A stretch of 64,000 bases of DNA from Romboutsia_E sp900604535 (GCF_900604535.1 NZ_UWOT01000017.1:1-64000); one strand, 5' to 3'; numbered from the stretch's first letter, positions 38,081 through 47,543 are shown. Numbers and translations are program-made. The notes: generated from the letters alone by a model not told the origin.

Positions 38081-39433
38081 ATGGAAAATCAAAAATTACT
38101 AAGAGAAGAAAGAGTAGGGAAACTTTTATTGAGGTATTCTGTGCCAGCCATTTTAGCAATGATGGTAACTTCTCTTTATAACACAGTAGATAGAGCTTTT
38201 ATAGGATCAATGCCAAATGTAGGAGCATTAGCTATATCTGGATTAGGTGTAACTATGCCTATGTTTACAATAATGGGTGCATTTGCAGTAGCTATATCAG
38301 TAGGTGGAAGTACAAATATATCGATAAAATTAGGAGAAAATAATAAAGAAGAAGCTGAAAGAATATTAGGTAGCACATTCGCCCTAGAATTATTTGTAGG
38401 TGTGTTGATAAGTATATTATCTATATTTTTCTTAGATAAAGTATTATATATATTTGGAGCTAGTGAGCATACTATAAAATATGCTAGAGAATATATGAGT
38501 GTAATTTGCTCTGGAGCAGTATATAATTTACCTGGATTTTCATTAAATGGAGCTATAAGAGCTGAAGGAAATCCGAAACTTGGGGCAAAAATGATGATAA
38601 GTACATGTATTTTAAATTTAATTTTAGATCCAATTTTTATATTTGGATTTGGGTTTGGAATTAAAGGTGCAGCGATAGGAACTATAATTTGTCAATTATT
38701 TGTATTTATATGGGCTTGTTATTATTTTACAAAAGGAAAATCTACACTAAAATTAAGGTTGAAAAATATAAGGCTAGATAAAAAAATAGTAAGAACAATT
38801 GTAGTAATAGGATTAACTCCTTTTGCAATGGAGCTAGCAGCAGGATCAATACATCTAGTAACAAATAAAGTATTAAAAATATATGGAGGGGACTTAGCTA
38901 TTGGAGCGATGACAGCAGTAACATCTGTATTGCTTATGTTCTTAATGCCTATATTTGGATTGAGCCAAGGAATGCAAACTATAATTGCCTATAATTATGG
39001 TGCAAAGCAATATGATAGAGCAAAGAAAACATTAGGATTAGCTTTAATCATATCTTCTATAATACTTACATTAGGACTTATAGCAGTAAAGTTAGTTCCT
39101 GAATTATTTGTAGGTATCTTTACCAATGATTCTGAACTAATGAAACTAGCAGTTAAAGGTATAAATTTAAATCTAACAACACTACCTCTAATAGGTGTAA
39201 GTATTTTAGGTCCAGTTTATTTCCAATCTATAGGAAAAGCTAAGTTATCAATGTTATTAACACTATTAAGACAAGTAATTTTATTAATACCTATAATTTA
39301 TATAATACCAAAACTATTTGGATTAAATGGGGTTTGGATATCTCAGCCTATTTCAGATATAGGAGCTATGATAATAGTAGGTATATTTTTAATTAAAGAA
39401 TTTAAAAAAGAAAAAATAAAATCTTGTGCATAA
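38081..39433 (+). CDS. MATE-family efflux transporter
   Basis: 450 residues with twelve predicted membrane helices in two halves. The N-terminal half contains LLRYSVPAILAMMVTSLYNT and YNTVDRAFIGSM. MATE pumps export drugs or metabolites with Na+ or H+. Its close coupling to the Fur-controlled ABC operon (9 bases) suggests iron regulation, and perhaps export of an iron-related compound. That last point is inference. Confidence 0.88.
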   Translation: MENQKLLREERVGKLLLRYSVPAILAMMVTSLYNTVDRAFIGSMPNVGALAISGLGVTMPMFTIMGAFAVAISVGGSTNISIKLGENNKEEAERILGSTFALELFVGVLISILSIFFLDKVLYIFGASEHTIKYAREYMSVICSGAVYNLPGFSLNGAIRAEGNPKLGAKMMISTCILNLILDPIFIFGFGFGIKGAAIGTIICQLFVFIWACYYFTKGKSTLKLRLKNIRLDKKIVRTIVVIGLTPFAMELAAGSIHLVTNKVLKIYGGDLAIGAMTAVTSVLLMFLMPIFGLSQGMQTIIAYNYGAKQYDRAKKTLGLALIISSIILTLGLIAVKLVPELFVGIFTNDSELMKLAVKGINLNLTTLPLIGVSILGPVYFQSIGKAKLSMLLTLLRQVILLIPIIYIIPKLFGLNGVWISQPISDIGAMIIVGIFLIKEFKKEKIKSCA

Positions 39434-39458
39434 AAGTATGTTTTTTTAATAAAAATAA

Positions 39459-39510
39459 AAGGCAGTATAAAAAAATAATCCTTGGATATATTGAAAATAC
39501 TGCCTTTTAA
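39459..39510 (+). terminator. terminator after MATE gene
   Basis: AAAAGGCAGTAT / ATACTGCCTTTT, a 12-bp stem with a long loop. Confidence 0.75.
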
Positions 39511-39550
39511 GAAAATAAAATAAAAAAATAAAAAAAGTTTTAAAAAAGTG

Positions 39551-39579
39551 TTGACGAAATATATAAAAGTATATATAAT
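39551..39579 (+). promoter_or_regulatory. tRNA cluster promoter
   Basis: TTGACG (39551-39556), 17-base spacer, TATAAT (39574-39579), 66 bases before the first tRNA. Confidence 0.8.
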
Positions 39580-39644
39580 AGTATTTGTGAGTGAGAGAAA
39601 CGACGAAATAAGTCGAAAAAAGTAACTTACAAAACATGAAAGAT

Positions 39645-39720
39645 GATCCATTAGCTCAGTCGGTAGAGCACCTGACTTTTAATCAGGGTGTCCCGCGTTC
39701 GAGTCGCGGATGGATCACCA
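39645..39720 (+). tRNA. tRNA-Lys (TTT)
   Basis: Complete cloverleaf with encoded CCA. Anticodon loop CTTTTAA between CCTGA and TCAGG gives anticodon TTT. First of five tRNAs. Confidence 0.97.
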
Positions 39721-39725
39721 TTTAT

Positions 39726-39800
39726 GGCCCATTGGTCAAGCGGTCAAGACACCGCCCTTTCACGGCGGTAACAGGGGTTCGATTCCCCTATGGGTCACCA
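39726..39800 (+). tRNA. tRNA-Glu (TTC)
   Basis: Complete with encoded CCA. Acceptor GGCCCAT pairs with ATGGGTC. Anticodon loop CTTTCAC gives TTC. Confidence 0.97.
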
Positions 39801-39805
39801 TTCCC

Positions 39806-39881
39806 GGGACTATAGCTCAGCTGGGAGAGCACCTGCCTTACAAGCAGGGGGTCACAGGTTCGAGCCCTGTTAGTCCCACCA
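39806..39881 (+). tRNA. tRNA-Val (TAC)
   Basis: Complete with encoded CCA. Acceptor GGGACTA pairs with TAGTCCC. Anticodon loop CTTACAA gives TAC. Confidence 0.97.
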
Positions 39882-39888
39882 TTTATGC

Positions 39889-39965
39889 GGCCTGGTAGTT
39901 CAGCTGGTTAGAATGCCAGCCTGTCACGCTGGAGGTCGAGGGTTCGAGTCCCTTCCAGGTCGCCA
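39889..39965 (+). tRNA. tRNA-Asp (GTC)
   Basis: Complete with encoded CCA. Acceptor GGCCTGG pairs with CCAGGTC. Anticodon loop CTGTCAC gives GTC. Confidence 0.97.
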
Positions 39966-39976
39966 AAACACACTTT

Positions 39977-40051
39977 GCTGGTGTGGCTCAACGGTAGAGC
40001 AGCTGACTTGTAATCAGCAGGTTGTAGGTTCGATTCCTATCACCAGCTCCA
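39977..40051 (+). tRNA. tRNA-Thr (TGT)
   Basis: Complete with encoded CCA. Acceptor GCTGGTG pairs with CACCAGC. Anticodon loop CTTGTAA gives TGT. Confidence 0.97.
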
Positions 40052-40055
40052 ATTA

Positions 40056-40086
40056 AACGCTTAGATTAGTCTAAGCGTTTTTTTTT
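40056..40086 (+). terminator. tRNA cluster terminator
   Basis: AACGCTTAGA / TCTAAGCGTT stem, 4-base loop, then nine T in the run. Confidence 0.95.
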
Positions 40087-40170
40087 ATTGTTTAAAATAA
40101 AAATATAGAGAATTTTATCTAAAGATGGTAGTATAAATTTATATATTATAAAAGAATATGGGGGGAAAAT

Positions 40171-41202
40171 ATGTATAGTTTTAAGAATGATTATAGTGAA
40201 GGGGCTCATCCTAAGATATTAGAAAGCTTATTAAAGAGTAATTTAGAACAATGTGAGGGGTATGGTAAAGATACATATTGTGAAGAAGCTAAGGAATTAA
40301 TACAAAATAAACTAAATAATAAAGATGTAGATGTTCATTTTATATCAGGAGGAACACAAACTAATTTAATAGCCATATCGGCTTTTTTAAAGCCTTATGA
40401 AGCTGTTATATCAGCTAATACTGGGCATATATATATAAATGAAGCTGGATCAATAGAGTCTACAGGGCATAAGGTAATAGGTGTAAATGTTAAAGATGGT
40501 AAACTTAGAAGAGAGGATATTTTAGCTGTTTTAAGTAAATACACAAATGAGCATGTAGTTAAGCCTAAATTAGTGTATATATCGAATTCAACAGAGATAG
40601 GTACAATATACACAAAATCAGAGTTAAAAGACTTAAATGATGTATGTAAAGAAAATAATTTATTATTATTTATGGATGGTGCAAGATTAGGATCTGCACT
40701 TTCTTGTAAAGAGAATGATTTAACATTTGAAGATATAAGTAGATTAACTGATTTATTTTATATAGGTGGAACAAAAAATGGTGCGCTTTTAGGAGAAGCC
40801 CTTGTTATATGTAATAAAGACTTACAAGCTGACTTTAGATATAATTTAAAGCAAAAAGGAGCAATGCTTGCTAAAGGCAGATTACTTGGAATTCAGTTTT
40901 TAGAATTATTTAAAGATGATTTATACCTTGAAATAGGACGTCATGAAAATTATATGGCAGATATATTAAGAGATGGTATAAAAAAACTTGGGTATGAGTT
41001 TTTAGTAGATTCACCTTCGAATCAAATATTCCCTATATTTAGCAATAACATAATTAATGAATTAGAAAGATACTATGGATTTAATATATGGGAAAAAGTT
41101 GATGAGGAAAGAAGAGCGATAAGACTTGTTACTTCTTTTGCAACAAGTGAAAATGATTGTATAGATTTTATAAAGCTACTAACAGAGGTAACAAATAGAT
41201 AA
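40171..41202 (+). CDS. low-specificity L-threonine aldolase
   Basis: 343 residues, PLP-dependent beta-eliminating lyase fold. It splits threonine or allo-threonine to glycine and acetaldehyde. The motifs are HFISGGTQTNLIAISAFL, the PLP-contacting LFMDGARLGSAL and the Schiff-base lysine in FYIGGTKNGALLGEA. It is monocistronic, convergent with the helicase-loader gene across a shared terminator. Confidence 0.9.
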   Translation: MYSFKNDYSEGAHPKILESLLKSNLEQCEGYGKDTYCEEAKELIQNKLNNKDVDVHFISGGTQTNLIAISAFLKPYEAVISANTGHIYINEAGSIESTGHKVIGVNVKDGKLRREDILAVLSKYTNEHVVKPKLVYISNSTEIGTIYTKSELKDLNDVCKENNLLLFMDGARLGSALSCKENDLTFEDISRLTDLFYIGGTKNGALLGEALVICNKDLQADFRYNLKQKGAMLAKGRLLGIQFLELFKDDLYLEIGRHENYMADILRDGIKKLGYEFLVDSPSNQIFPIFSNNIINELERYYGFNIWEKVDEERRAIRLVTSFATSENDCIDFIKLLTEVTNR

Positions 41203-41208
41203 TTAAAA

Positions 41209-41255
41209 TAAAAAGTAGAAGAAATACCTTAAGTATTTTCTTCTACTTTTTATTT
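41209..41255. terminator. bidirectional terminator between convergent genes
   Basis: AAAAAGTAGAAGAAATAC / GTATTTTCTTCTACTTTTT, an 18-bp arm with one mismatch. It serves the threonine aldolase gene and the minus-strand loader gene. Confidence 0.9.
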
Positions 41256-42232
41256 TCCCACCTTAAATCTTTACCTATAAATTTAACCATTTTGAACCTA
41301 TCAAAAACTCTAGAGAAAATTCTCTGAGCATATTCTGAGCCTAGTTGCATAGGTGATAGATTTGTAGATATAATTGTTTTCTTTCCTGATAATAGTCTAG
41401 TATTTATAATATTAAATAATTCACTATTAGTAAATGAATTTGTAAGTTCTGTTCCTAAATCATCTATTATTAGCAAATCACAGTCAAATAAGTTTTCATA
41501 ATTATCTTTACTTATATGGCTATCAGAATTTTTAAACTTATAGTCTTCAATAATTTCAAACATTTTAAATGCTGTTTGATATATTACAAGGTAACCTTTA
41601 TCTAAAAGTTCTTTTGCTATACAGTTACACATGAAAGTTTTTCCAAGGCCTGTATCGCCATAAAATAATAAATTTTCTCCATTATCTTTATCAAAATGCA
41701 TAATAAACAATTCGGCAATAGATATTATTTCTAAAATATTTTCATATGGAGAAACATTAGAGGCTGATATTTTTTCTTTTGAAAATATTGATGTATCTAA
41801 AGTAGAAAAATTTTGGCTATCTAATACTCTAGATAAATTAGACATCTTGTAGGCATCATTTATAATTTCTTGCTTTAAGCAGTTACACTTATTTCCATTT
41901 TTTAAAAATCCTCTATCATTGCATATATTACAGTTATACTGCACATCCAAATACCAATCTGGAACTTTATACTGTTTTAATAAAAACTCTTTCTTAGATC
42001 GAAGCTCAGCCATTTTTTCTTTTGATTGAAGTAAAATTTCATCTTTATTAGATGGATTAGATAGAACTAGTTTAGTTAATTTTAAACCTATTTTAGATAC
42101 TTCATCATCGATATTTTTTATTTCTGGAATTTGGTTGTATACATCTTTTTTTCTAATTTCTAAATCTGATTCAGCCTTATCACGCTTTCTTTCATATGAA
42201 ACTAAAATCTCTCTTAATTTAGATTCTTTCAT
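41243..42232 (-). CDS. AAA+ helicase loader, DnaC/DnaI-like
   Basis: 329 residues. A coiled, charged N-terminus is followed by a four-cysteine zinc motif (CNICNDRGFLKNGNKCNC), then an AAA+ domain with Walker A YGDTGLGKTF and Walker B CDLLIIDDLG. This is the DnaI-type loader that places the DnaB helicase at the origin. C. difficile has the same gene pair in the same region. It lies 8 bases downstream of the dnaD-like gene, opposite to its neighbours. Confidence 0.9.
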   Translation of the reverse strand: MKESKLREILVSYERKRDKAESDLEIRKKDVYNQIPEIKNIDDEVSKIGLKLTKLVLSNPSNKDEILLQSKEKMAELRSKKEFLLKQYKVPDWYLDVQYNCNICNDRGFLKNGNKCNCLKQEIINDAYKMSNLSRVLDSQNFSTLDTSIFSKEKISASNVSPYENILEIISIAELFIMHFDKDNGENLLFYGDTGLGKTFMCNCIAKELLDKGYLVIYQTAFKMFEIIEDYKFKNSDSHISKDNYENLFDCDLLIIDDLGTELTNSFTNSELFNIINTRLLSGKKTIISTNLSPMQLGSEYAQRIFSRVFDRFKMVKFIGKDLRWENKK

Positions 42233-42240
42233 TTAATCAC

Positions 42241-43293
42241 CTACTTAAATTTACCTTTTTGACTTTCTTGAAGTAATTTTTCTAGTTCATCAGGACTATA
42301 ATTTGTAAAAGTTTGATTTATATTATGATATCTAGTTTTTACTTGAGGAATATTACTAGTTTTATTATTAGATGACTTCTTTTCTGTTTTAGTTTTATGC
42401 TCTTCATCTAATAACTTAACATCTTCTAAAGTTTTTACATTTTTATCTTTCCACTTTTCAATTATTCCATTTATATAAGATATAGATGGTTTTGATACAT
42501 TTTTAGATTTAGAACATGCTTCAAGAATTACCTCTATATCCATGTTGTATTTATCTAACCAAACATTCATTATGCGCTCTTCTTCTTTAGAAGGCTGTCT
42601 ATAAAATCCTAATTCATTGAATATAGTTTTATATAGTATATATCTTTCTTTTCTTACAGCAAAACTATTTTCTATATCTTGAGGTGTATATAAATTAGAA
42701 TCATACCAACTTCTCAGTATAGATTCAATGTATCTAACTGGACGAGCAGCACCGTGTTTATCTTTTACATATTGATAAGCATATATAATCATATCTGGAT
42801 CAAGATTATACTTATTCATAATATCTAATATATTAATTTTCTCACCAGGATCAAGATATCTTCCAATTATTTTGTTAATAGAGTTAAACATATTTCTAAT
42901 GCTAGGATTTTCAGCAACGGAAACAATGCTATCACTATTAGATTTTATAGAGGTTGTATTAATATGCATATTTTCCATATAAAATCTCTTTAGGTCTAAG
43001 AATTCTATAGAGTAGTCATAATCATTTAATCCGTCATTTTTATGCATTTTAATTATGCTTTTTTTCTCCCAAAACTTCCAAGCATCAATTACATCTGATA
43101 ATGGGACGTTCAAATTTTTAGCAATTGATTTATTGTCAAATTTAGGATTTGAACTAGAATCGCAAGCCTGTCTGTATCCTAAAAGATAAACTTTTACGTA
43201 TAAACCATTTGCCATAGGCATAAATATATCTATGAAGATATTGGCAATTGTAGTTTCACCTAAATCTATTTCATTTACTTCCTTAAAAAACAT
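42241..43293 (-). CDS. DnaD-domain replication initiation protein
   Basis: 350 residues. A winged-helix N-terminus (ANGLYVKVYLLGYRQACDSS; SKPKFDNKSIAKNL-like core) is followed by two DnaD/DnaB2 repeats near 110-185 and 215-285, with the typical end of a YxxxILRSW motif (YIESILRSWYDSN) and YINGIIEKWKD in the second repeat. The basic tail is low-complexity. It is a helicase-loading partner, upstream of the AAA+ loader in a two-gene operon. Confidence 0.88.
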   Translation of the reverse strand: MFFKEVNEIDLGETTIANIFIDIFMPMANGLYVKVYLLGYRQACDSSSNPKFDNKSIAKNLNVPLSDVIDAWKFWEKKSIIKMHKNDGLNDYDYSIEFLDLKRFYMENMHINTTSIKSNSDSIVSVAENPSIRNMFNSINKIIGRYLDPGEKINILDIMNKYNLDPDMIIYAYQYVKDKHGAARPVRYIESILRSWYDSNLYTPQDIENSFAVRKERYILYKTIFNELGFYRQPSKEEERIMNVWLDKYNMDIEVILEACSKSKNVSKPSISYINGIIEKWKDKNVKTLEDVKLLDEEHKTKTEKKSSNNKTSNIPQVKTRYHNINQTFTNYSPDELEKLLQESQKGKFK

Positions 43294-43389
43294 TTTATCA
43301 CCTCAGATTAGATTATATCATAAAAGGTATTACAAATTTATCTTGTAAATATTTTTTCAAATTATTCATGAAAAATAGGAGGAGATAAT

Positions 43390-44856
43390 TTGGTTATTAA
43401 ATTTACTAAAAAGATAAGACGAATAACTTTGAGCATAATTGTGTTAATAATATTGTTAGGAGGGGGGATATATCTATTTAATAAAAATGATTCTAAAGAA
43501 ACATCTAAAATTAAAGAGGAAAGTAGAAATCAATATACAATAGATGTTATTTTGGATGATGAAAGTAAAAGAATGATGTGTAACCAAAATATAATTTATG
43601 TAAATAAAACTGGAAAAGAAATAGACAAGATATACTTACACATATACCCAAATGCATTTTCAAAGAAAGAATTGGCTCCTTTTGAAGAAAGTGAAATGTC
43701 ACAAGCATATCCAAATGGATTTAATGAAGGGTATATAGATGTAAAAAATGTACTTAATAATAATGATAAGTTAGAATATAGTATAACTGGAGATAAAAAT
43801 GACATATTAAAGGTAAATTTGGGAAAATCAATTAAAAGCAATGAAAAAATTTCAATAGATTTGAAGTATACTATAAAAATACCAAATTGTTTAGGAAGAT
43901 TTGGATATGGGGAAAATACTATAAATGTAACTAATTGGTTTCCTATAGCATGTGTATATGATGATAGAGGTTGGAATTTAAAAAGTTATGAATCTGTAGG
44001 TGATCCTTTTTATAGTGATACTAGTGATTTTAATGTAAGTATATTAATACCTAGAAAGTATGATGTTGGTTGCACAGGAAAGATAGTTAGTGAAAAACAT
44101 GATGATGAAAAAATATTTTATGAAATAGAAGCTAAAAAAGTAAGAGATTTTGCTTTTATATTAAGTGATAAATTTGATATTGATACTGATTCATATAAGG
44201 GAGTATTGATAAATACATATAATTTAAATAGTGAGTTTTCTGAATATACGACAGAAGTAGCAAAAGATTCTATAAAAATTTTTAGTAATTTATTTGGTGA
44301 ATATCCATACGATACGTATTCTGTAGTAGCTAGTGATTTTTATATTGGAGGAATGGAATACCCAACTTTGGTAATGATAGACCAAAGTATATATAAAGAA
44401 AATAAAAAATTCTTATTAGAATACATTATAGCTCATGAAACTGCACATCAATGGTGGTACTCGGTAATCGGTAATGACGAAATAAGTGAGCCTTGGCTAG
44501 ATGAAGCTCTTACTGAATATTCTACTGTACTTTATTTTGAAAACAAATATGGAAAAGATGTAGGGTCTAGACTTATGAATACTATGGAGATTCAAAGTAG
44601 AAACTATTTAAGTCAGAACATTTTTAAAGCAACAACTCAATATAAAGATTCAACTGACTATAGCTTAAATGTATATACTAAGGGTGCTGTGATTTTCAAT
44701 GAAATAAGAAATAAAGTAGGGGATGATATATTTTTTGCTACATTAAAAGAATATTATAGTAAGTATATGTATGAAAATGTAAATGGAGCTAAATTTGTTG
44801 AACTGTGGAAAGAAAAGGGAGTAGATATAGACAAAATTATAAGTGAATATAAATAG
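43390..44856 (+). CDS. M1-family zinc metallopeptidase, membrane-anchored
   Basis: 488 residues. One N-terminal membrane helix (about 13-30, LSIIVLIILLGGGIYLF) leaves the catalytic part outside the cell. The zinc site is HETAHQWW near residue 349, with the third ligand Glu in EPWLDEALTEY, and the substrate motif GGMEYP replaces the GAMEN of aminopeptidases. TTG start after AGGAGG. The role is likely peptide processing at the cell surface. Monocistronic, with a terminator after it. Confidence 0.88.
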   Translation: MVIKFTKKIRRITLSIIVLIILLGGGIYLFNKNDSKETSKIKEESRNQYTIDVILDDESKRMMCNQNIIYVNKTGKEIDKIYLHIYPNAFSKKELAPFEESEMSQAYPNGFNEGYIDVKNVLNNNDKLEYSITGDKNDILKVNLGKSIKSNEKISIDLKYTIKIPNCLGRFGYGENTINVTNWFPIACVYDDRGWNLKSYESVGDPFYSDTSDFNVSILIPRKYDVGCTGKIVSEKHDDEKIFYEIEAKKVRDFAFILSDKFDIDTDSYKGVLINTYNLNSEFSEYTTEVAKDSIKIFSNLFGEYPYDTYSVVASDFYIGGMEYPTLVMIDQSIYKENKKFLLEYIIAHETAHQWWYSVIGNDEISEPWLDEALTEYSTVLYFENKYGKDVGSRLMNTMEIQSRNYLSQNIFKATTQYKDSTDYSLNVYTKGAVIFNEIRNKVGDDIFFATLKEYYSKYMYENVNGAKFVELWKEKGVDIDKIISEYK

Positions 44857-44863
44857 ATTTAAA

Positions 44864-44901
44864 ATAGAGCATTAAAAAATATTTAATGCTCTATTTTTTT
44901 G
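44864..44901. terminator. terminator after M1 peptidase gene
   Basis: AAATAGAGCATTAAA / TTTAATGCTCTATTT stem with an AT-rich loop and more T. Confidence 0.9.
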
Positions 44902-44943
44902 GTATAATATAATCTAATGAGACTATGAAGAAGAGGTGGCAGG

Positions 44944-45741
44944 ATGCTAAAATATTGTTCAATAGGAAGTGGAAGTAGCGGAAATTGTCATTATGTAGGG
45001 TATAAAGACACTAATATATTAGTTGATGCAGGCCTTAGTGGTAAGAGAATAACTACAGGATTAAAAGATATCGAAGTTGATATAGATAAAGTAAAAGGAA
45101 TATTTATAACACATGAGCACTCTGATCATATAAAAGGTGCAGGAATAATATCTAGAAAGTTTGATATACCTATTTTTGCAAATATAAAAACATGGTGTTC
45201 AATGAAAGATAAAATTGGAGATATAAAAGATAGTAACATGAAAGTCTTTGAAAATGATAAAACTTATTCATTAGGAGACATAATAATAAGACCATTTTCA
45301 ATACCACATGACTCTGAAGATGCAGTTGGATATAACTTCTATGCAGGAACTAATGATAAGATATCGATAGCAACAGATATAGGTCAAATAACCGAAAATA
45401 TAAGAAAACATTTATATAAATCTAAGTTAGTTGTTTTAGAGTCGAATTATGATCCAAATATGTTAATGATGGGAAGCTATCCATATTCATTAAAGAGGAG
45501 AGTAATGTCAGAAGAAGGACATTTATCGAATGAAGATGCTGGAAAATTTTGTGTAGAGCTTGTAAAAGAAGGAACGGAACGAATACTATTAGCTCATTTA
45601 AGTAAAGAAAATAATTTTCCTGAGTTAGCTTATGAAACATCAAAAGGAATATTAGCACAAAATAATATAATTGTAGGACAAGATATAAAATTGGATGTAT
45701 TATCAAGAAGTGAAGTTTCAGATGTTTATAAACTTCTGTAA
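44944..45741 (+). CDS. walJ: metallo-beta-lactamase fold hydrolase WalJ/YycJ
   Basis: 265 residues. It starts with the family motif CSIGSGSSGNCHYVG and the metal motif THEHSDH at about 56-62, with a later HLSNEDAG. WalJ is a putative 5'-3' exonuclease linked to cell-wall and DNA-repair control in Firmicutes. No walR/walK genes are nearby. rlmH follows after 18 bases, a conserved pair. Confidence 0.9.
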   Translation: MLKYCSIGSGSSGNCHYVGYKDTNILVDAGLSGKRITTGLKDIEVDIDKVKGIFITHEHSDHIKGAGIISRKFDIPIFANIKTWCSMKDKIGDIKDSNMKVFENDKTYSLGDIIIRPFSIPHDSEDAVGYNFYAGTNDKISIATDIGQITENIRKHLYKSKLVVLESNYDPNMLMMGSYPYSLKRRVMSEEGHLSNEDAGKFCVELVKEGTERILLAHLSKENNFPELAYETSKGILAQNNIIVGQDIKLDVLSRSEVSDVYKLL

Positions 45742-45759
45742 AAGAATAAGGAGAAATAT

Positions 45760-46239
45760 ATGAATATAAACATAGTTTGTGTCGGCAAGATTAAAGAAAA
45801 ATATTTAAAGTTAGGGATAGATGAGTTTAAGAAAAGATTGACTAAATACTGTAAGCTAGATGTAATTGAATTAGATGATGAAAAGGCACCTGAGAACCTA
45901 AGTGAAAAAGAGATGCTTATGATAAAAGATAAAGAAGGTAAAAAAATCTTAAGTAAGATTAAGAGTAATAGTTATGTTATAGTTTTAGCTATTGATGGAA
46001 AGAATTTATCTTCGGAAGAGTTAGCAGATACTATGAGTAAACTTGCTATTAGAGGGAATAGTCATATTACATTTGTAATAGGAGGTTCTTTAGGTTTATC
46101 TGATGAAGTACTAGGTAGAGCCGATTATAAATTATCATTTTCTAAAATGACATTCCCTCATCAACTTATGAGGTTAATATTATTAGAACAGGTATATAGA
46201 GCTTATAGAATAAATAATGGTGAACCGTATCACAAGTAA
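45760..46239 (+). CDS. rlmH: 23S rRNA (pseudouridine1915-N3)-methyltransferase RlmH
   Basis: 159 residues, SPOUT fold. It methylates pseudouridine 1915 in the ribosome decoding region. The motifs are IDGKNLSSEELA, FVIGGSLGLSDEV (near 107) and FSKMTFPHQLMRLILLEQVY, ending GEPYHK. It is the staphylococcal orfX orthologue, where SCC elements insert. Here too the last codons lie inside a direct repeat whose second copy is at 59034-59068. The reading frame is intact. Confidence 0.97.
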   Translation: MNINIVCVGKIKEKYLKLGIDEFKKRLTKYCKLDVIELDDEKAPENLSEKEMLMIKDKEGKKILSKIKSNSYVIVLAIDGKNLSSEELADTMSKLAIRGNSHITFVIGGSLGLSDEVLGRADYKLSFSKMTFPHQLMRLILLEQVYRAYRINNGEPYHK

Positions 46240-46253
46240 CGGAGCGCGGTTTT
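46219..46253 (+). repeat. attL: element junction in the rlmH 3' end
   Basis: 35-base direct repeat matching 59034-59068 at 33 positions. A 24-base identical core is 46222-46245, starting GAACCGTATCACAAGTAA. It covers the last codons of rlmH (GEPYHK-stop). As I remember the staphylococcal SCC core (GAAGCRTATCAYAARTGR), the first 18 bases agree at 16 positions. AACCG (46223-46227) and CGGTT (46247-46251) form an inverted repeat around the centre. Confidence 0.88.
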
Positions 46254-46296
46254 GAAAAGTATACAAAAGAGGATAAGTTTGTTAAATAAAGATTGA

Positions 46297-46326
46297 TGTA
46301 TTGGTTTTTTAATCAATACATTTTTT
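46297..46326 (+). terminator. terminator just inside the element
   Basis: TGTATTGGTT / AATCAATACA stem (one wobble), T4 loop and T6 tail. It ends rlmH transcription within the element and insulates the restriction gene. Confidence 0.85.
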
Positions 46327-46425
46327 AATTTTAAAAGTATAGCTGAAATCCTTTTAAATTTTTGACTAAAATATATATGTATAGTATCATAAGTTAGTTA
46401 AAGATAATATTAGGGGGATTAAGTT

Positions 46426-47523
46426 ATGGAAGAGTTTAAACTACATGATTTAATAATTAAAGATAGTAATGTACAAAAAGATATATGCAGTATAATAGGT
46501 TCTGATTTTGATAAGTGTGAATTCATACACGAAGATAGCTATATAAATGAAATTACAGCAGATTTTACTATAAAGCAAGAGAATTGTGTAAAAGCTATAA
46601 TAGAATGTAAGGGTTCGAATATTAGTGTAACTGACTATGTAAGAGGAATTGGTCAAATAATGCAATATGAAAACTTTATAGATAAGAAACTATCTACTAA
46701 AGGATATGAATTTGATTGCAATGCAAAGCCAATATTTTGCTTTCCATCATCACTAATAAGAAATTGTAAATTTAATATAGGACTACTTAAATATCCTGAA
46801 AAAGCTGTGATAATAGAAGTAAATGATAGTACACATGCTGTAAGAGAAATAACTAGAGACGAACTAAATAAATTAGAACAAGCTCAATACAGACAATTGG
46901 TTACGATAAGTCAATATTATATAAGAGATAATAGAATGTATGAGTTATATATACTTTTAAAGCACTTAAGCTATCTTAAACTAAAAGGAGAAACAGAGTG
47001 TAATAGAAGTAAAATGGAACAAGAATTCTTAATGAAGTTAGAGACACATAATAATAGAAATTGGAGGAATGCATTCATATCATTAGCATCTTTAGGATTC
47101 ATAAATACTGATAATATGCCAACTGCAATAGGCATATCATATGGAGCTAAAGATTACGAAGAATTTGCATCAGATGTTTTTGAAACATATTTAAGTCCAT
47201 ATGTAGAGCAAATATTTAAGGTACTTGAACTGAATGGTCAGTCTGTTGTATCCTTAAATAATACTAAAATATGTGAAGAAATTAGAAATAACTTTAGAGG
47301 AAGAGATGTATTATTCCTAACAGAGTCTGATGGAAGGTATATGTCGAGCTGGTTAAATATATTGAGAGATGATTATGGATGTATAGATTTTGCACCAAGA
47401 AATTCAACAAGAACTATAAAATACAATCCATGTAAATTTAATAAAAATAGTTTGAAAAAAGAAATAAAAGATAATTCAATAGCCTATGAATATATTGATA
47501 GGTACTATAGTTTGATAAAATAG
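46426..47523 (+). CDS. probable type II restriction endonuclease (PD-(D/E)xK)
   Basis: 365 residues. I do not recognise a named family, but residues 40-85 show a nuclease core: a strand with Asp46 (EITADFTIK), then Glu60-Cys-Lys62 (VKAIIECKG), and a following helix with Gln77/Gln80 (GIGQIMQYENF). The C-terminal half is likely helical and winged-helix-like (NRNWRNAFISLASLGFINTD). It is 20 bases upstream of a cytosine methyltransferase gene, so it is read as the matching restriction enzyme. Recognition site unknown. Confidence 0.75.
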   Translation: MEEFKLHDLIIKDSNVQKDICSIIGSDFDKCEFIHEDSYINEITADFTIKQENCVKAIIECKGSNISVTDYVRGIGQIMQYENFIDKKLSTKGYEFDCNAKPIFCFPSSLIRNCKFNIGLLKYPEKAVIIEVNDSTHAVREITRDELNKLEQAQYRQLVTISQYYIRDNRMYELYILLKHLSYLKLKGETECNRSKMEQEFLMKLETHNNRNWRNAFISLASLGFINTDNMPTAIGISYGAKDYEEFASDVFETYLSPYVEQIFKVLELNGQSVVSLNNTKICEEIRNNFRGRDVLFLTESDGRYMSSWLNILRDDYGCIDFAPRNSTRTIKYNPCKFNKNSLKKEIKDNSIAYEYIDRYYSLIK

Positions 47524-47543
47524 AGGAGCGTGACAAAAACAAT

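Noticed and set aside
39799..39812. Noc-binding-site-like CATTCCCGGGACTA
   Set aside because: It is formed by the CCA end of tRNA-Glu and the acceptor start of tRNA-Val and matches the Noc site only in the centre.
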